NCBI RefSeq assembly: GCF_900129325.1
Contig: NZ_FQUP01000004.1
Span: forward strand, 310,001-374,000
DNA length: 64,000 nt
Direction of reading: 5' to 3'
Source of the DNA: Kaistia soli DSM 19436
GTDB lineage: Bacteria > Pseudomonadota > Alphaproteobacteria > Rhizobiales > Kaistiaceae
The notes beneath the pieces are model-generated. The model did not search any database. It saw only the letters and a program-made list of their open reading frames with translations, and had not been told where the DNA came from. Shown here one piece after another: positions 35,656 to 44,906 of the stretch (its first letter is position 1; each line of letters begins with the position of its first letter). The translations under genes and the position numbers were made by a program.

Positions 35656-36069
35656 ATGCTTTCCGCCCTGAAGACCATCGCCAGCGTCGTTGCCCTCTCC
35701 GGCGCGATCGCCCTGCCCGCCGCGCCGGCGCTTGCCGGCGGCGCGATCGGCTTCACGCTTGCCCCGCGCACGGCCGAGGACGCCCGCGCCATGGATTTTG
35801 GCCTCCGCGCCTATGCGCTCTATAACGGGCTGCGCGACGCAGGAGCGCACATCGACCAGCGCGGCCAGAACAACGCCGCCGGCGTCGCGCAGCAGGGCGC
35901 TGGCAATGTCGGTGTCGTCACCCAGCGCGGCGACGGCCATGCGGCGACATTGCAGCAGGCCGGCAACGGCAATTCCTACGGCATCTTCCAATTCGGCCGG
36001 AACACCGACACCCGCATCGCGCAAGACGGCGATGGCAATACGGGCGCGGCGTTAACCTTCGGCTGGTGA
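35656..36069 (+). CDS. Second curlin-repeat protein (CsgB-like)
   Basis: This 137-residue protein has a signal peptide ending in PALAG, about 35 non-repeat residues, then curlin units QRGQNN, QQGAGN, QRGDGH, QAGNGN, QFGRNT and QDGDGN. The extra N-terminal segment and fewer ordered repeats suggest a nucleator (CsgB role), though this is inferred. The ATG at 35656 follows AAAGGA; an upstream frame lacks a signal peptide. It has no Cys, unlike the first curlin. The secretion genes csgG, csgE and csgF are not in the window. Confidence 0.82.
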   Translation: MLSALKTIASVVALSGAIALPAAPALAGGAIGFTLAPRTAEDARAMDFGLRAYALYNGLRDAGAHIDQRGQNNAAGVAQQGAGNVGVVTQRGDGHAATLQQAGNGNSYGIFQFGRNTDTRIAQDGDGNTGAALTFGW

Positions 36070-36276
36070 GCCCGGGGGTCGGCGGCGCGGCGCTCATACC
36101 GGCGGCGGGAAGTGAGCGCAGCCGGGCCGTGTCCGAAAGCTCAGCAATTTGAAACACTTCGACATCAAATCCAGTGTTACCTCTGCCGCATTGAAACGTT
36201 CATCGCACGGGGGCTCATCGCCAATTTGAATTTCGGCTCTGGCTGGGCCGCGGTTCGACCTCGAAATGGAGGCCTT

Positions 36277-36606
36277 ATGAAAAAACGACTTTTGACGGGC
36301 GCTGTCCTTGCCTTCGCCCTCGTCGCCACGCCTGTCCTGGCTCAGACGCCGAGAGAGCCCGCGCCGCAAAGCCAGGCGAAACCCGAGGTTGGCGCGCCGT
36401 CCAAGGCTCAGACCAAGGACTCCAAAACACACGCCAACGCCAAGTCGCACGCCAAGTCGAAATGCCGGTTGAACGGGAAGCGCTGCCCGGAATCCAAGGC
36501 CCGAGCCTCGAAGGCCAGAGGCGCCGAAAATCGCGGTTCCAAGACACACGGCTCCAAAGCGCCGACCTCCAGGAACCCTGCTCCCAACGCCCCCGAGAAC
36601 CGGTGA
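36277..36606 (+). CDS. Small secreted cationic protein, Lys/Ser/Ala-rich
   Basis: The 109-residue protein has a clear signal peptide (KKRLLTGAVLAFALVATPVLAQ) and a mature part of low complexity, very rich in Lys, Ser, Ala and Arg and strongly basic. Its only Cys, C63 and C70, lie in KCRLNGKRCPES. GGAGG stands 4 nt before the ATG; a longer upstream frame is rejected. It is 4 bp upstream of another secreted basic protein with a similar Cys pair. The function is not recognised; cell-surface binding to anionic polymer is one possibility. Confidence 0.7.
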   Translation: MKKRLLTGAVLAFALVATPVLAQTPREPAPQSQAKPEVGAPSKAQTKDSKTHANAKSHAKSKCRLNGKRCPESKARASKARGAENRGSKTHGSKAPTSRNPAPNAPENR

Positions 36607-36610
36607 CCCG

Positions 36611-36913
36611 ATGACGACACCACGCCCCAACTGGACCGCAAAGTTCATCATCGCGCTGGCGACCCTGACGATTGCTGCCTCGCCGGTCCTGGCCCAGACG
36701 CCCCCGGGCGACGCGTCGCCGCCGATTGACCAGCGCGACACGCGGCCGCCCAATAGCCAGCCTCACAAGCCGCAGCCCAAGAAAGCTTACAAGCAGCAGC
36801 GCAAGAAGTGCCGCGTTCCGCCGCCGCCTGGGCAAAAGGGCTGCGGCAAGCCGCATCGCGCTCACCCAGCGCCCCGCCCGCATGACGGGCCGCCGCCGAG
36901 CCCGGCACCGTGA
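36611..36913 (+). CDS. Small secreted Pro/Lys-rich protein with one Cys pair
   Basis: The 100-residue protein has a signal peptide ending in SPVLAQ and a mature part rich in Pro, Lys, Gln and His. C67 and C78 lie in KKCRVPPPPGQKGCGK, which resembles the Cys pair of the preceding gene. The identical ending VLAQTP of both signal peptides and the 4-bp gap suggest an ancient duplication. No known family is recognised. A hairpin terminator follows 17 bp after the stop. Confidence 0.7.
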   Translation: MTTPRPNWTAKFIIALATLTIAASPVLAQTPPGDASPPIDQRDTRPPNSQPHKPQPKKAYKQQRKKCRVPPPPGQKGCGKPHRAHPAPRPHDGPPPSPAP

Positions 36914-36930
36914 GGCCAGCCTGACCAAAC

Positions 36931-36964
36931 GAAGGGCAGCCAGCCGATAGGTCGGCTGCCCTTC
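36931..36964 (+). terminator. Hairpin terminator after the small secreted proteins
   Basis: An 11-bp perfect stem (GAAGGGCAGCC against GGCTGCCCTTC) with a 12-nt loop follows the stop codon at 36913. There is no T tract. It separates the two basic secreted proteins from the next small gene. Confidence 0.7.
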
Positions 36965-37002
36965 GTACCGCAGCAACGAAGTTCAATCGCAGGAGACGGT
37001 GA

Positions 37003-37272
37003 TTGTTCAGGTGTCTTCTAGTTGCCGTGCTGATGCTGGCGGCATGGCCCGCAAGCGTCGCGCTTTCGGCGGATGATTCCACCTTCGAGACGAGCATGCG
37101 GCCTGCCGATCGTGGAAGTGGCTATTCGATCTATAGCAGCCTGCCGCTCACATCCGGCAAGCAATATACAGTCTCCTGCAACTGCGCCGACTTTTCGCTC
37201 GACCAGAAGACCTGCGCCAACAAGACCTATAGTTGCTATTGCGTGCCGAAAGCTGTGCTGACCTGCCAATAG
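37003..37272 (+). CDS. Small secreted six-cysteine protein, TTG start
   Basis: The 89-residue protein begins with a TTG codon preceded by AGGAG at 7-nt spacing. A hydrophobic signal peptide ends near SVALSA. The mature part holds six Cys (59, 61, 71, 78, 80, 88) in its last 31 residues, enough for three disulfides, with the pattern CNC, then C, CYC and C. No family is recognised. It is the third small secreted protein in a row after the curlin cluster, which hints at a shared cell-surface context. Confidence 0.65.
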   Translation: MFRCLLVAVLMLAAWPASVALSADDSTFETSMRPADRGSGYSIYSSLPLTSGKQYTVSCNCADFSLDQKTCANKTYSCYCVPKAVLTCQ

Positions 37273-37303
37273 ATCTTTGCCGAGGTGCTGGCGGAACGGG
37301 CGC

Positions 37304-38050
37304 TCACGCCATGACGTCTCCGCCATTCACATTCAGCGTCGCGCCGAGGAAATAGCTGCCCTCGTCGCTGGCGAGCAGCAGCGCCGCGCCGGTGATCTCG
37401 TCGACGCGGCCGAAGCGGCCGATCGGCAGGCCGGCGGAAATGCGGGCGCGGATGTCGTCCGGCACGCCTGCGCTCATCGGCGTCTCGATGATGCCCGGCG
37501 CGATGGCGTTGACCGTCACGCCCTCGCGGCCGACCTCATGCGCCAAGGCCTTGGTGAATCCGATCAGCCCGGCTTTGGCAGCGACGTAATGCGTCAGCTC
37601 CGGCCCGCCCTTCAGCGCCAGTTGCGAGGCGATGTTGATGATGCGGCCAAAGCCGCGCGCGCGCATCGCCGGCAGCACGGCCTGGACTGAGAGGAACGCG
37701 CCGCGGAGATTGACGCCCATGACGCGGTCCCATTCCCCGGCGGTCATCGCGGCGATCGGCACATCGCGCAGCACGCCGGCATTGTTCACGAGGATATCGA
37801 CCGGTCCGAGCGCCTGAACGGCCTCGGCAAAGGCTGCATGGACCGACGCCTCGTCCGAGACGTCGCAGGCGACGGCCGCCGCGCGTCCCCCGGCGGCGAT
37901 GATCTCTGTTGCCACGCGCGCCGCGGCCGCCGCGTCGCGGTCGAGCACGGCGACGGCCGCGCCCTCTTCGGCGAAGCGGAGCGCGATGCCGCGGCCAATG
38001 CCACTCGCCGCGCCGGTGACGGCGGCGACGCGCCCTGCAAGCTTGTCCAT
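37304..38050 (-). CDS. Short-chain dehydrogenase/reductase (FabG-like)
   Basis: The 248-residue SDR has TGAASGIGRG, NNAGVL, catalytic Ser in NIASQLALKGG and YVAAK, and the C-terminal NVNGGDVMA typical of 3-oxoacyl-ACP reductase-like enzymes. It lies 10 bp downstream of the 3-hydroxybutyrate dehydrogenase gene on the same strand, so both are probably in one transcript. A role in hydroxyacid or acetoacetyl metabolism is likely, but the SDR fold alone does not fix the substrate. Confidence 0.88.
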   Translation of the reverse strand: MDKLAGRVAAVTGAASGIGRGIALRFAEEGAAVAVLDRDAAAAARVATEIIAAGGRAAAVACDVSDEASVHAAFAEAVQALGPVDILVNNAGVLRDVPIAAMTAGEWDRVMGVNLRGAFLSVQAVLPAMRARGFGRIINIASQLALKGGPELTHYVAAKAGLIGFTKALAHEVGREGVTVNAIAPGIIETPMSAGVPDDIRARISAGLPIGRFGRVDEITGAALLLASDEGSYFLGATLNVNGGDVMA

Positions 38051-38060
38051 GTCGATATCC

Positions 38061-38858
38061 TCAGGCCGCCGTCCAGCCGCCGTCGATCACCTGCAGCGCG
38101 CCGGTGATGTTGCGCGCCGCATCGGTGGTGAGGAACAGCGCCAGCGCCGCGATCTCGTCAACGGTGACGAATTGCCGGGTCGGCTGAGCGGCAAGCAGCA
38201 CGTCGCGCTTCACCTGCTCCTCGGTCAGCCCGCGCGCCGCCATCGTCGCGGGGATCTGCTTCTCGACCAGCGGCGTCCAGACATAGCCGGGCGAGATCGC
38301 GTTCACCGTGATGCCGCTTTCGGCGACCTCGAGGGCCACGGTCTTGGTGAGCCCGGCAATGCCGTGCTTCGCCGCGACATAAGCGGATTTATAGGGCGAG
38401 GCGACGAGCGCATGCGCCGAGGCGGTCGAGACGATGCGGCCCCAGCCCTTCTTCTTCATCTGCGGGATGACGAGCCGCATGGCATGGAAGGCGGCCGAGA
38501 GATTGAGCGCGATGATGAGGTTCCACTTGTCGACCGGAAACTCATGCACCGGCGCGACATGCTGCACGCCCGCATTGTTGACGAGGAGGTCGATCGCGCC
38601 GAATTCGGCCTCGACCTCGGCCACCATCGCCTCGATCGCGGCGACGTCCGTCATGTCGGTCGCGTGATAGCGCACCTCGACATCATGCTCGCCGGCGAGC
38701 GTTTTGCGCATCGCCTCGATCTCGTCGGCATCGCCGAAACCGTTGAGCACGACATGCGCGCCGGCCTTGGCATAGGCGCGCGCGATGGCGAGGCCGATGC
38801 CGGAGGTCGAGCCGGTGACCAGCGCCGTCTTGCCGCGAAGGTGACGTTCGTTCGACAT
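38061..38858 (-). CDS. bdhA: 3-hydroxybutyrate dehydrogenase
   Basis: The 265-residue SDR matches D-3-hydroxybutyrate dehydrogenase: TGSTSGIGLAIARAYAKAG, LVNNAGVQHVAPVHEFP, RIVSTASAHALVASPYKSAY with YVAAK, and SPGYVWTPLVEKQIP. It interconverts D-3-hydroxybutyrate and acetoacetate with NAD in polyhydroxybutyrate and ketone turnover. The ATG at 38858 is chosen because GGAG lies 8 nt upstream. It is followed by another SDR and diverges from the Zur-like gene. Confidence 0.92.
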   Translation of the reverse strand: MSNERHLRGKTALVTGSTSGIGLAIARAYAKAGAHVVLNGFGDADEIEAMRKTLAGEHDVEVRYHATDMTDVAAIEAMVAEVEAEFGAIDLLVNNAGVQHVAPVHEFPVDKWNLIIALNLSAAFHAMRLVIPQMKKKGWGRIVSTASAHALVASPYKSAYVAAKHGIAGLTKTVALEVAESGITVNAISPGYVWTPLVEKQIPATMAARGLTEEQVKRDVLLAAQPTRQFVTVDEIAALALFLTTDAARNITGALQVIDGGWTAA

Positions 38859-39023
38859 GGCGAGTACTCCGCGCGACAAGAGGGGTGAGAAGCGGCGCGC
38901 CAGCGACTATATTGCAGAGAGGCTGGCGCCGGCGTGAACATGACCGGAAGGCATGGTAGAACGCGACGCTCCAGCATGGGAAGATGGCCCGCGACGACGA
39001 GCGGGCAAAATCGGGATCGCGCA

Positions 39024-39566
39024 ATGAACGAGGCGACGACCGGCGAGACGGCAGGCACGGCGACGCCGCATGAGCATGGCGAGCACGACCATGGCCATTG
39101 CGAGCGCGACGCGATCGCCCATGCCGAGGCGGTGTCGGCGGCCTCGGGCCTCCGCTTCACCGACCAGCGCCGCAAGGTTCTCGCCGCGCTTGCCGAAAGC
39201 CATGTGCCGGCCAGCGCCTATGACGTCATTGACCGCCTCGCCCGCGAGGGGCCGCGCCCGGCGCCGGTCAGCGTCTATCGCGCGCTCGATTTCCTCGTCG
39301 AGAACGGCTTCGCCCACCGCATCGAGAGCCGCAACGCCTATATCGCCTGCACGCGCAGCCAGCGTGTCGGGACCAGTGATTCCAGCCACGGCCATGGCGC
39401 CGCGACGGTGTTCCTGCTTTGCGAGGCCTGCGGCGCCGCCGCCGAAGCCTCGTCCGAGGCGCTGACCGTCGCGCTCGATGCGCTCACCGAGGCCGCCTCC
39501 TTCGCGCCGCGCGCGCCCGTCATCGAGATCCGCGGCCTCTGCGCCCGCTGCCGGGCGAATGCCTGA
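39024..39566 (+). CDS. zur: Fur-family zinc regulator (Zur-like)
   Basis: The 180-residue regulator has a His/Asp/Glu-rich N-terminus ([14 protein letters not shown]), the Fur winged helix ([30 protein letters not shown]), and two CxxC pairs (LLCEAC and CARC) for the structural zinc. The His-rich head and the CxxC pairs favour Zur over Fur or Irr. Zur represses zinc-uptake genes, none of which lie in the window. It is followed 55 bp later by ispG. The start has no strong ribosome-binding site. Confidence 0.8.
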   Translation: MNEATTGETAGTATPHEHGEHDHGHCERDAIAHAEAVSAASGLRFTDQRRKVLAALAESHVPASAYDVIDRLAREGPRPAPVSVYRALDFLVENGFAHRIESRNAYIACTRSQRVGTSDSSHGHGAATVFLLCEACGAAAEASSEALTVALDALTEAASFAPRAPVIEIRGLCARCRANA

Positions 39567-39621
39567 TGCGCATCGCCTGCTTCGCCTTCGCCCCTCTCTC
39601 CCTTTGCGGGACGCTTTGCTG

Positions 39622-40887
<1,266 letters not shown>

Positions 40888-40909
40888 CGCGCATCGCCAC
40901 GACGCCCCG

Positions 40910-41473
40910 ATGCGCATCGCCGTCACCGGAACGCATGGCAGCGGCAAGACCACGCTGATCGAGGATTTCGTCGCCACCCATCCGGCCTATGAGGCCGTCG
41001 CCGAACCCTATTGGCGACTGGCCGAGCGCGGCATCGCCTTCAGCGCCAAGCCCACCGTCGCCGATTTCGAGGCGCAACTCGCCGAGAGCTGCCGGCTGAT
41101 CCTCGACGAAGCCCGCGGCGAGAATGTCATCTTCGACCGCTGCCCGCTCGATTTCCTCGCCTATCTCGACATCGTCAGCACCGACGAAGGCTTCGAATGG
41201 CTGCCGCAAGGCAGACTGCTCACCCGCATCACCCGCGCCGTTGAGACCCTCGACCGCATCATCTTCATCCCACTCACCCAGCCCGACGAAATCCCGACCA
41301 CCATCGAACACCCCATCCTTCGCCGCCGCGTGGATGCGCGGCTGAAGGCGATGATCCGGGGGGATGAGTTCGGGGTTTTGGCGGGAGGGGCGCGGGTCGC
41401 GGAGGTGACGGGGACGCGGGAGGAGCGCGTGGAAAGGATGGCGGCCGAGGCTGCGTCGACGCGAAAGCCTTGA
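40910..41473 (+). CDS. P-loop NTPase (nucleotide/metabolite kinase-like)
   Basis: The 187-residue protein starts MRIAVTGTHGSGKTTLIEDF, a short P-loop with the GxxGSGKT pattern, and has FDRCPLDFLAYLDI, reminiscent of the DRx motif of thymidylate and deoxynucleoside kinases. Such AAA_28-type ATPases phosphorylate small molecules, but the substrate is unknown. The ATG at 40910 is preferred because the P-loop follows it directly. It lies 22 bp after ispG. Downstream the sequence changes character into an AT-richer island. Confidence 0.78.
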   Translation: MRIAVTGTHGSGKTTLIEDFVATHPAYEAVAEPYWRLAERGIAFSAKPTVADFEAQLAESCRLILDEARGENVIFDRCPLDFLAYLDIVSTDEGFEWLPQGRLLTRITRAVETLDRIIFIPLTQPDEIPTTIEHPILRRRVDARLKAMIRGDEFGVLAGGARVAEVTGTREERVERMAAEAASTRKP

Positions 41474-41934
41474 GAGGTAGAGAAGCCGGTCGTTACCCTG
41501 AAGCCAGAACGGCGAACCAAGAATCTGACGAGTAGCGCTCCGGCCTGGGACGCGCGGCGCTGGCGATTGTCGAGGCGTTCAAGCGGATGGTGGCGGAGTG
41601 TGTGGAGCGCTGGTTTGGTGAGTCGTCCAGCATACGGTTTGCAGCTCTGATCTACACCGAATTCGGCGTAGCAGCTTCCACTTCGTCAGTGCATTCTTTG
41701 ACTTATGAGCATACCGATTAATTCGAACCGTCGGCCCAAGACCATCTGGCATCGCGGCCCTGATCTTTTCCCGCGTTCAACACTGGCTTCGACTTCTATC
41801 CGCTGCCGTGTCGGCGTCTCTCAACGACATAGCCGTTGGCACCGGAGAAAGAATGCGTTTGGAGATGAGCTCACGTCTGGCGGACGCTAAACAACAGGGC
41901 TACCCTCCAAGGAATCAGAAAATAGGTTCGCCCA
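41474..41934. other. Gene-free left flank of an AT-richer island
   Basis: No gene is supported in this 461-bp stretch. The left part still has neighbour-like GC, and the right part declines in G+C toward the gene at 41935. Small open frames carry no signals. A candidate Shine-Dalgarno for the next gene is weak (AATAGG). This looks like the boundary of acquired DNA; no direct repeats or integrase remnants were seen. Confidence 0.5.
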
Positions 41935-43320
41935 ATGCCGACGGAAATCGATTCAGCATCACAACTTCCTGAAGCATCCGATGCCGGCATTCAGGCTGCG
42001 TTTGACGAGACATTTCCGCGACCACAAAATATCGAAATTAGCTTCTTCTCGCACAAGACCCGCCGTTCGACCTTACTGATAGGCAACGCCTCTCCAGAGA
42101 ATAATATGAAGGCGCGGCGAGTCTGGCTCGATTTTGATTTTGTGGAGGTCATTTACGTTACAGAAATAATTGTGCATGCTAAAGAATACGAGGGTTATCA
42201 TGGGATGGAGCTGAGCTATGCTCCATATCTCAGCGATAATGAACAGAAGACTTTTACAGATTATTTCAAAGACGGCCAGTTTAGGTTTTCAGTAAATGAC
42301 TTTACCAAGGGGTTTGGTCTCCGCCCTACCGAATCCCTTTTCAAGTCAGCCGAACTCCTAAAGGTCGAAGTTTTCGGTGTCGAAAGGCAGCACATCGCCG
42401 GCATCATCAGGTTTGTCGACAGCATTGAGGCAGAGAAGGCCTCTGCAATTTCTGAATTCGAACGTTACTTTTTGAAAGCGCTTAAGACTTACGAAGAGAT
42501 TCAGGAAAGCAAGGCAGAATTGGACAGGACTGAGAAGGAGCTCGAGGAAAGACGCACCGAACTGTCCGATCTTGACACTCAAATCCAATCCAGTGCAGCT
42601 GTTCACAAAAAATCCATCGAAGATATTGACGTGGCCGCAACGGTAGCAAAAGAGCAATCTAGTCGTGCAGATAATATTCAGCAGTCTATTGAAAAGATGA
42701 CTGGGGAGAGGCGGATACTGACCGATTCAATCGTAGATGAGGAGCGGAAATTGGCGGAGATTAAGGCCAACATAAATTTATTCCCAACAGATCTTAATGG
42801 CTATGTCCGCCAAGGTGCCCGCAACGTCCGCTTGTATGCCGCACTCTGCATAATTCCGCTTTTAATTATCGTTTGTGTAACATTACGCCTTTTCAGCAAT
42901 TCAGAACGTCTTTTGGATACGATATCTCAATTGCAAGGGATAAACATATTTGATTTTCTGTTATCAAGATTGCCTTATGTATCTGTTTCTTTGACTGTAT
43001 TAGCGATATGCTATACGATCGTTAAGTATATGATATTTGAGGTTATTTCAATCAATCGCAGGAGGCAGGAACTATATAAAATAAGTATTATTTCTCAAGA
43101 CGTTTCTTATGCGTCTCAGGACAATCTTGACCTCTCTGTTGAGGAAAAGTACGAGCTTCGTACGCAGACGAAAATGGAGCTACTTAAGGAGCATTTACGA
43201 CAAAATGTGGGTGACGAGTACGTATATGCACCCAAGCGAGCATTCTTGGAGCATTTGCAGCGCTTCCCTCGAAGAAAGACTCTGACAGAGACAGGCGGCG
43301 AATCGGACCAACCGCTCTAG
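41935..43320 (+). CDS. Coiled-coil membrane protein of unknown function, probably acquired
   Basis: This 461-residue protein has three parts. Residues 1-160 form a predicted beta-rich domain (WLDFDFVEVIYVTEIIVHA is reminiscent of carbohydrate-binding sandwiches, a weak impression). Residues about 164-280 are a long charged coiled coil (DRTEKELEERRTELSD). Two transmembrane helices follow (about 299-320 and 347-369) before a charged, helical C-terminus. Codons such as ATA, TTA and AGA and the low G+C are unlike all neighbours, pointing to horizontal transfer. No signal peptide, enzyme motif or partner gene is seen. A solo defence or membrane-stress role is possible but unproven. Confidence 0.75.
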   Translation: MPTEIDSASQLPEASDAGIQAAFDETFPRPQNIEISFFSHKTRRSTLLIGNASPENNMKARRVWLDFDFVEVIYVTEIIVHAKEYEGYHGMELSYAPYLSDNEQKTFTDYFKDGQFRFSVNDFTKGFGLRPTESLFKSAELLKVEVFGVERQHIAGIIRFVDSIEAEKASAISEFERYFLKALKTYEEIQESKAELDRTEKELEERRTELSDLDTQIQSSAAVHKKSIEDIDVAATVAKEQSSRADNIQQSIEKMTGERRILTDSIVDEERKLAEIKANINLFPTDLNGYVRQGARNVRLYAALCIIPLLIIVCVTLRLFSNSERLLDTISQLQGINIFDFLLSRLPYVSVSLTVLAICYTIVKYMIFEVISINRRRQELYKISIISQDVSYASQDNLDLSVEEKYELRTQTKMELLKEHLRQNVGDEYVYAPKRAFLEHLQRFPRRKTLTETGGESDQPL

Positions 43321-43430
43321 TATATTTGCGCGAGTGAGGATAATTATTTAATTGAGTTAGTTGGGATTCTGCCCCTTCTCTATTACGCTTCCAGCGGCCG
43401 ATCAGCAGAGCCGAATGACATCTCGATCTA
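43321..43430. other. Right flank of the AT-richer island
   Basis: This 110-bp stretch after the coiled-coil gene is AT-rich at first and then returns to neighbour-like composition by about 43430, where the decayed L,D-transpeptidase fragment begins. No terminator hairpin or direct repeat is obvious. Confidence 0.4.
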
Positions 43431-43590
43431 TCAGTATTTACCCCCACTCGACAGCATCGCCACCTTCGTTTCAGCCGGCATCCTGTTGTCTAGGTCGATC
43501 ATGTCCTGCCTGAGCAGGCCGATAAAGCCGGCGGCGACGCCCCCCCTGCCGATCGCAGCCGACGGACCTCGCGTAGATCGTCTGGAAGCC
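43431..43590 (-). pseudogene. Decayed C-terminal fragment of an L,D-transpeptidase
   Basis: Read on the minus strand, the last part encodes GLLRQDMIDLDNRMPAETKV, which aligns with GLLTQDMIDLYDKTPVGTKV in the intact L,D-transpeptidase at 44907-45608. The DNA at 43450-43583 also parallels 44915-45040. The catalytic SGCTG is replaced by AGFIG, the frame is shifted upstream of IGRGG, and the catalytic His block is lost. It is therefore non-functional, either a duplicated and decayed copy or the remnant of a former gene. It lies between the acquired gene and the M14-like gene. Confidence 0.85.
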
Positions 43591-43603
43591 CTCCTGACGA
43601 CAA

Positions 43604-44800
43604 TCACTCCGGATACGTCTCACCCCCACCAGCCACATCCTGATGAAACAGAATAAACGCCAGCGGATTACCCGGTTCGGCCATTGCGTCGCTGCGCTGG
43701 CCTGTCACCACGCCTGAGACGCCGCTTTTATATTCCGCGACGACTTCGCCAAAGCTGTTGCGCTGGAGGGCGAGTTTCTGGCCGGGCTGCACCCTTTCGT
43801 TGAGCTTGACCAGATGCTCGACAAGGCCGCCCTCGGTGGCGAGGATCGGGAAGGCGCTGTTGCCGGTGAAGACGTTCACGTCCTTGCCCGTCCGCCCCAT
43901 CGGGCCCGCCACGATGCCATGGTGCTTGAGGACGTTCATCGTGCCTTCGACGAAGAGCGCGATCATTTCGAGATCAAGCACGCGGGCGGCGCCGATCTCC
44001 GGCGTGAAGGCCGGGATTCCCTCGTCCATGAAGGCATTGTGCAGCACGCCCGGATAGACGTGATTGTCGTAGATCTGGTCGACGGGATAGAGCTCGATCA
44101 TCGCCTTGACCGCCGGCACATCCAGGCCGCCGATATTGAAGGCCGCAACCTCGAAGCCGGTCGTCCCGGTATGAAAATCGATCGCGGCATCGGCGTTCGG
44201 CCGCAGCAAGCGGTTGAACAGCAGCCCGGCATGCCGGCTCGGGGCGGTCAGTCCGTTCTCGTTGCCGGGCCATTCCCGGTTGAGGTCGATCAGGTCGGCG
44301 CCGCGGCCGGCATTCGGCCATCGGCGCTGCATGCCCTCCATGGCCGCGCGGGCGATGTCCGTGACGGCCATCACCGTGCCCGACATATCCGCCGGATCGA
44401 GCTGGTTCATCACGGTCTGCACCGTGTGGACGGAACTCATCTCGTCGCCATGCACGCCGCTGGTCAGGACGACGCGCTTGCCCGGCTTCGTGCCCCTGGC
44501 GACGATGACGGACACATACCAGTGCTGGCCGGTCGGCATCTCGACGCCCTGGAAATAAAGGAGATGCTTCCGCCCCGGCTCGAGATCGTCGACATCGAGG
44601 GCGCTGACGACCTTGCGCCCCTCTATGACATCGCCCGTATAAACAGTCGCGCCGGATGCGGGCGGCGCGGCGGCGGCCGCCGGACCCGCCGCGTGGGCGG
44701 AAGGCGCCGTGGCCGCGAGCCCGGCCGAGGCGCCGATCGTTGCGACCGAGGCGATCAGGAAGTCGCGGCGACCAAGGCCCTCATCGACTTTGCTAGCCAT
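43604..44800 (-). CDS. Exported succinylglutamate desuccinylase/aspartoacylase-like M14-family protein
   Basis: This 398-residue protein has a Tat signal (GRRDFLIAS followed by a hydrophobic stretch to APSAHA) and a zinc carboxypeptidase-like deacylase domain. H117 and E120 in SGVHGDEMS and H210 in AIDFHTGTTG are the expected zinc ligands, and DLNREWPG is conserved. A C-terminal barrel-like part (GNSAFPILATEGGLV) follows. The ATG at 44800 has AAGGG about 10 nt upstream and starts the signal. It is 106 bp downstream of the L,D-transpeptidase gene on the same strand, which suggests a cell-wall peptide substrate. Confidence 0.85.
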   Translation of the reverse strand: MASKVDEGLGRRDFLIASVATIGASAGLAATAPSAHAAGPAAAAAPPASGATVYTGDVIEGRKVVSALDVDDLEPGRKHLLYFQGVEMPTGQHWYVSVIVARGTKPGKRVVLTSGVHGDEMSSVHTVQTVMNQLDPADMSGTVMAVTDIARAAMEGMQRRWPNAGRGADLIDLNREWPGNENGLTAPSRHAGLLFNRLLRPNADAAIDFHTGTTGFEVAAFNIGGLDVPAVKAMIELYPVDQIYDNHVYPGVLHNAFMDEGIPAFTPEIGAARVLDLEMIALFVEGTMNVLKHHGIVAGPMGRTGKDVNVFTGNSAFPILATEGGLVEHLVKLNERVQPGQKLALQRNSFGEVVAEYKSGVSGVVTGQRSDAMAEPGNPLAFILFHQDVAGGGETYPE

Positions 44801-44906
44801 GGCGCTGATCCCTTCGCTGTGACCGGGCGTCGCCCGAACAGTCCCGGCCGGTCCTGTCCGCCGCAAAAGGCGGGCAAGGCCGCTGCCTCGCCCATGTCGC
44901 GCGTCG

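Noticed and set aside
41474-41934. Possible attachment-site direct repeats around the acquired gene
   Set aside because: No convincing matching repeat was found on both sides at this level of inspection.
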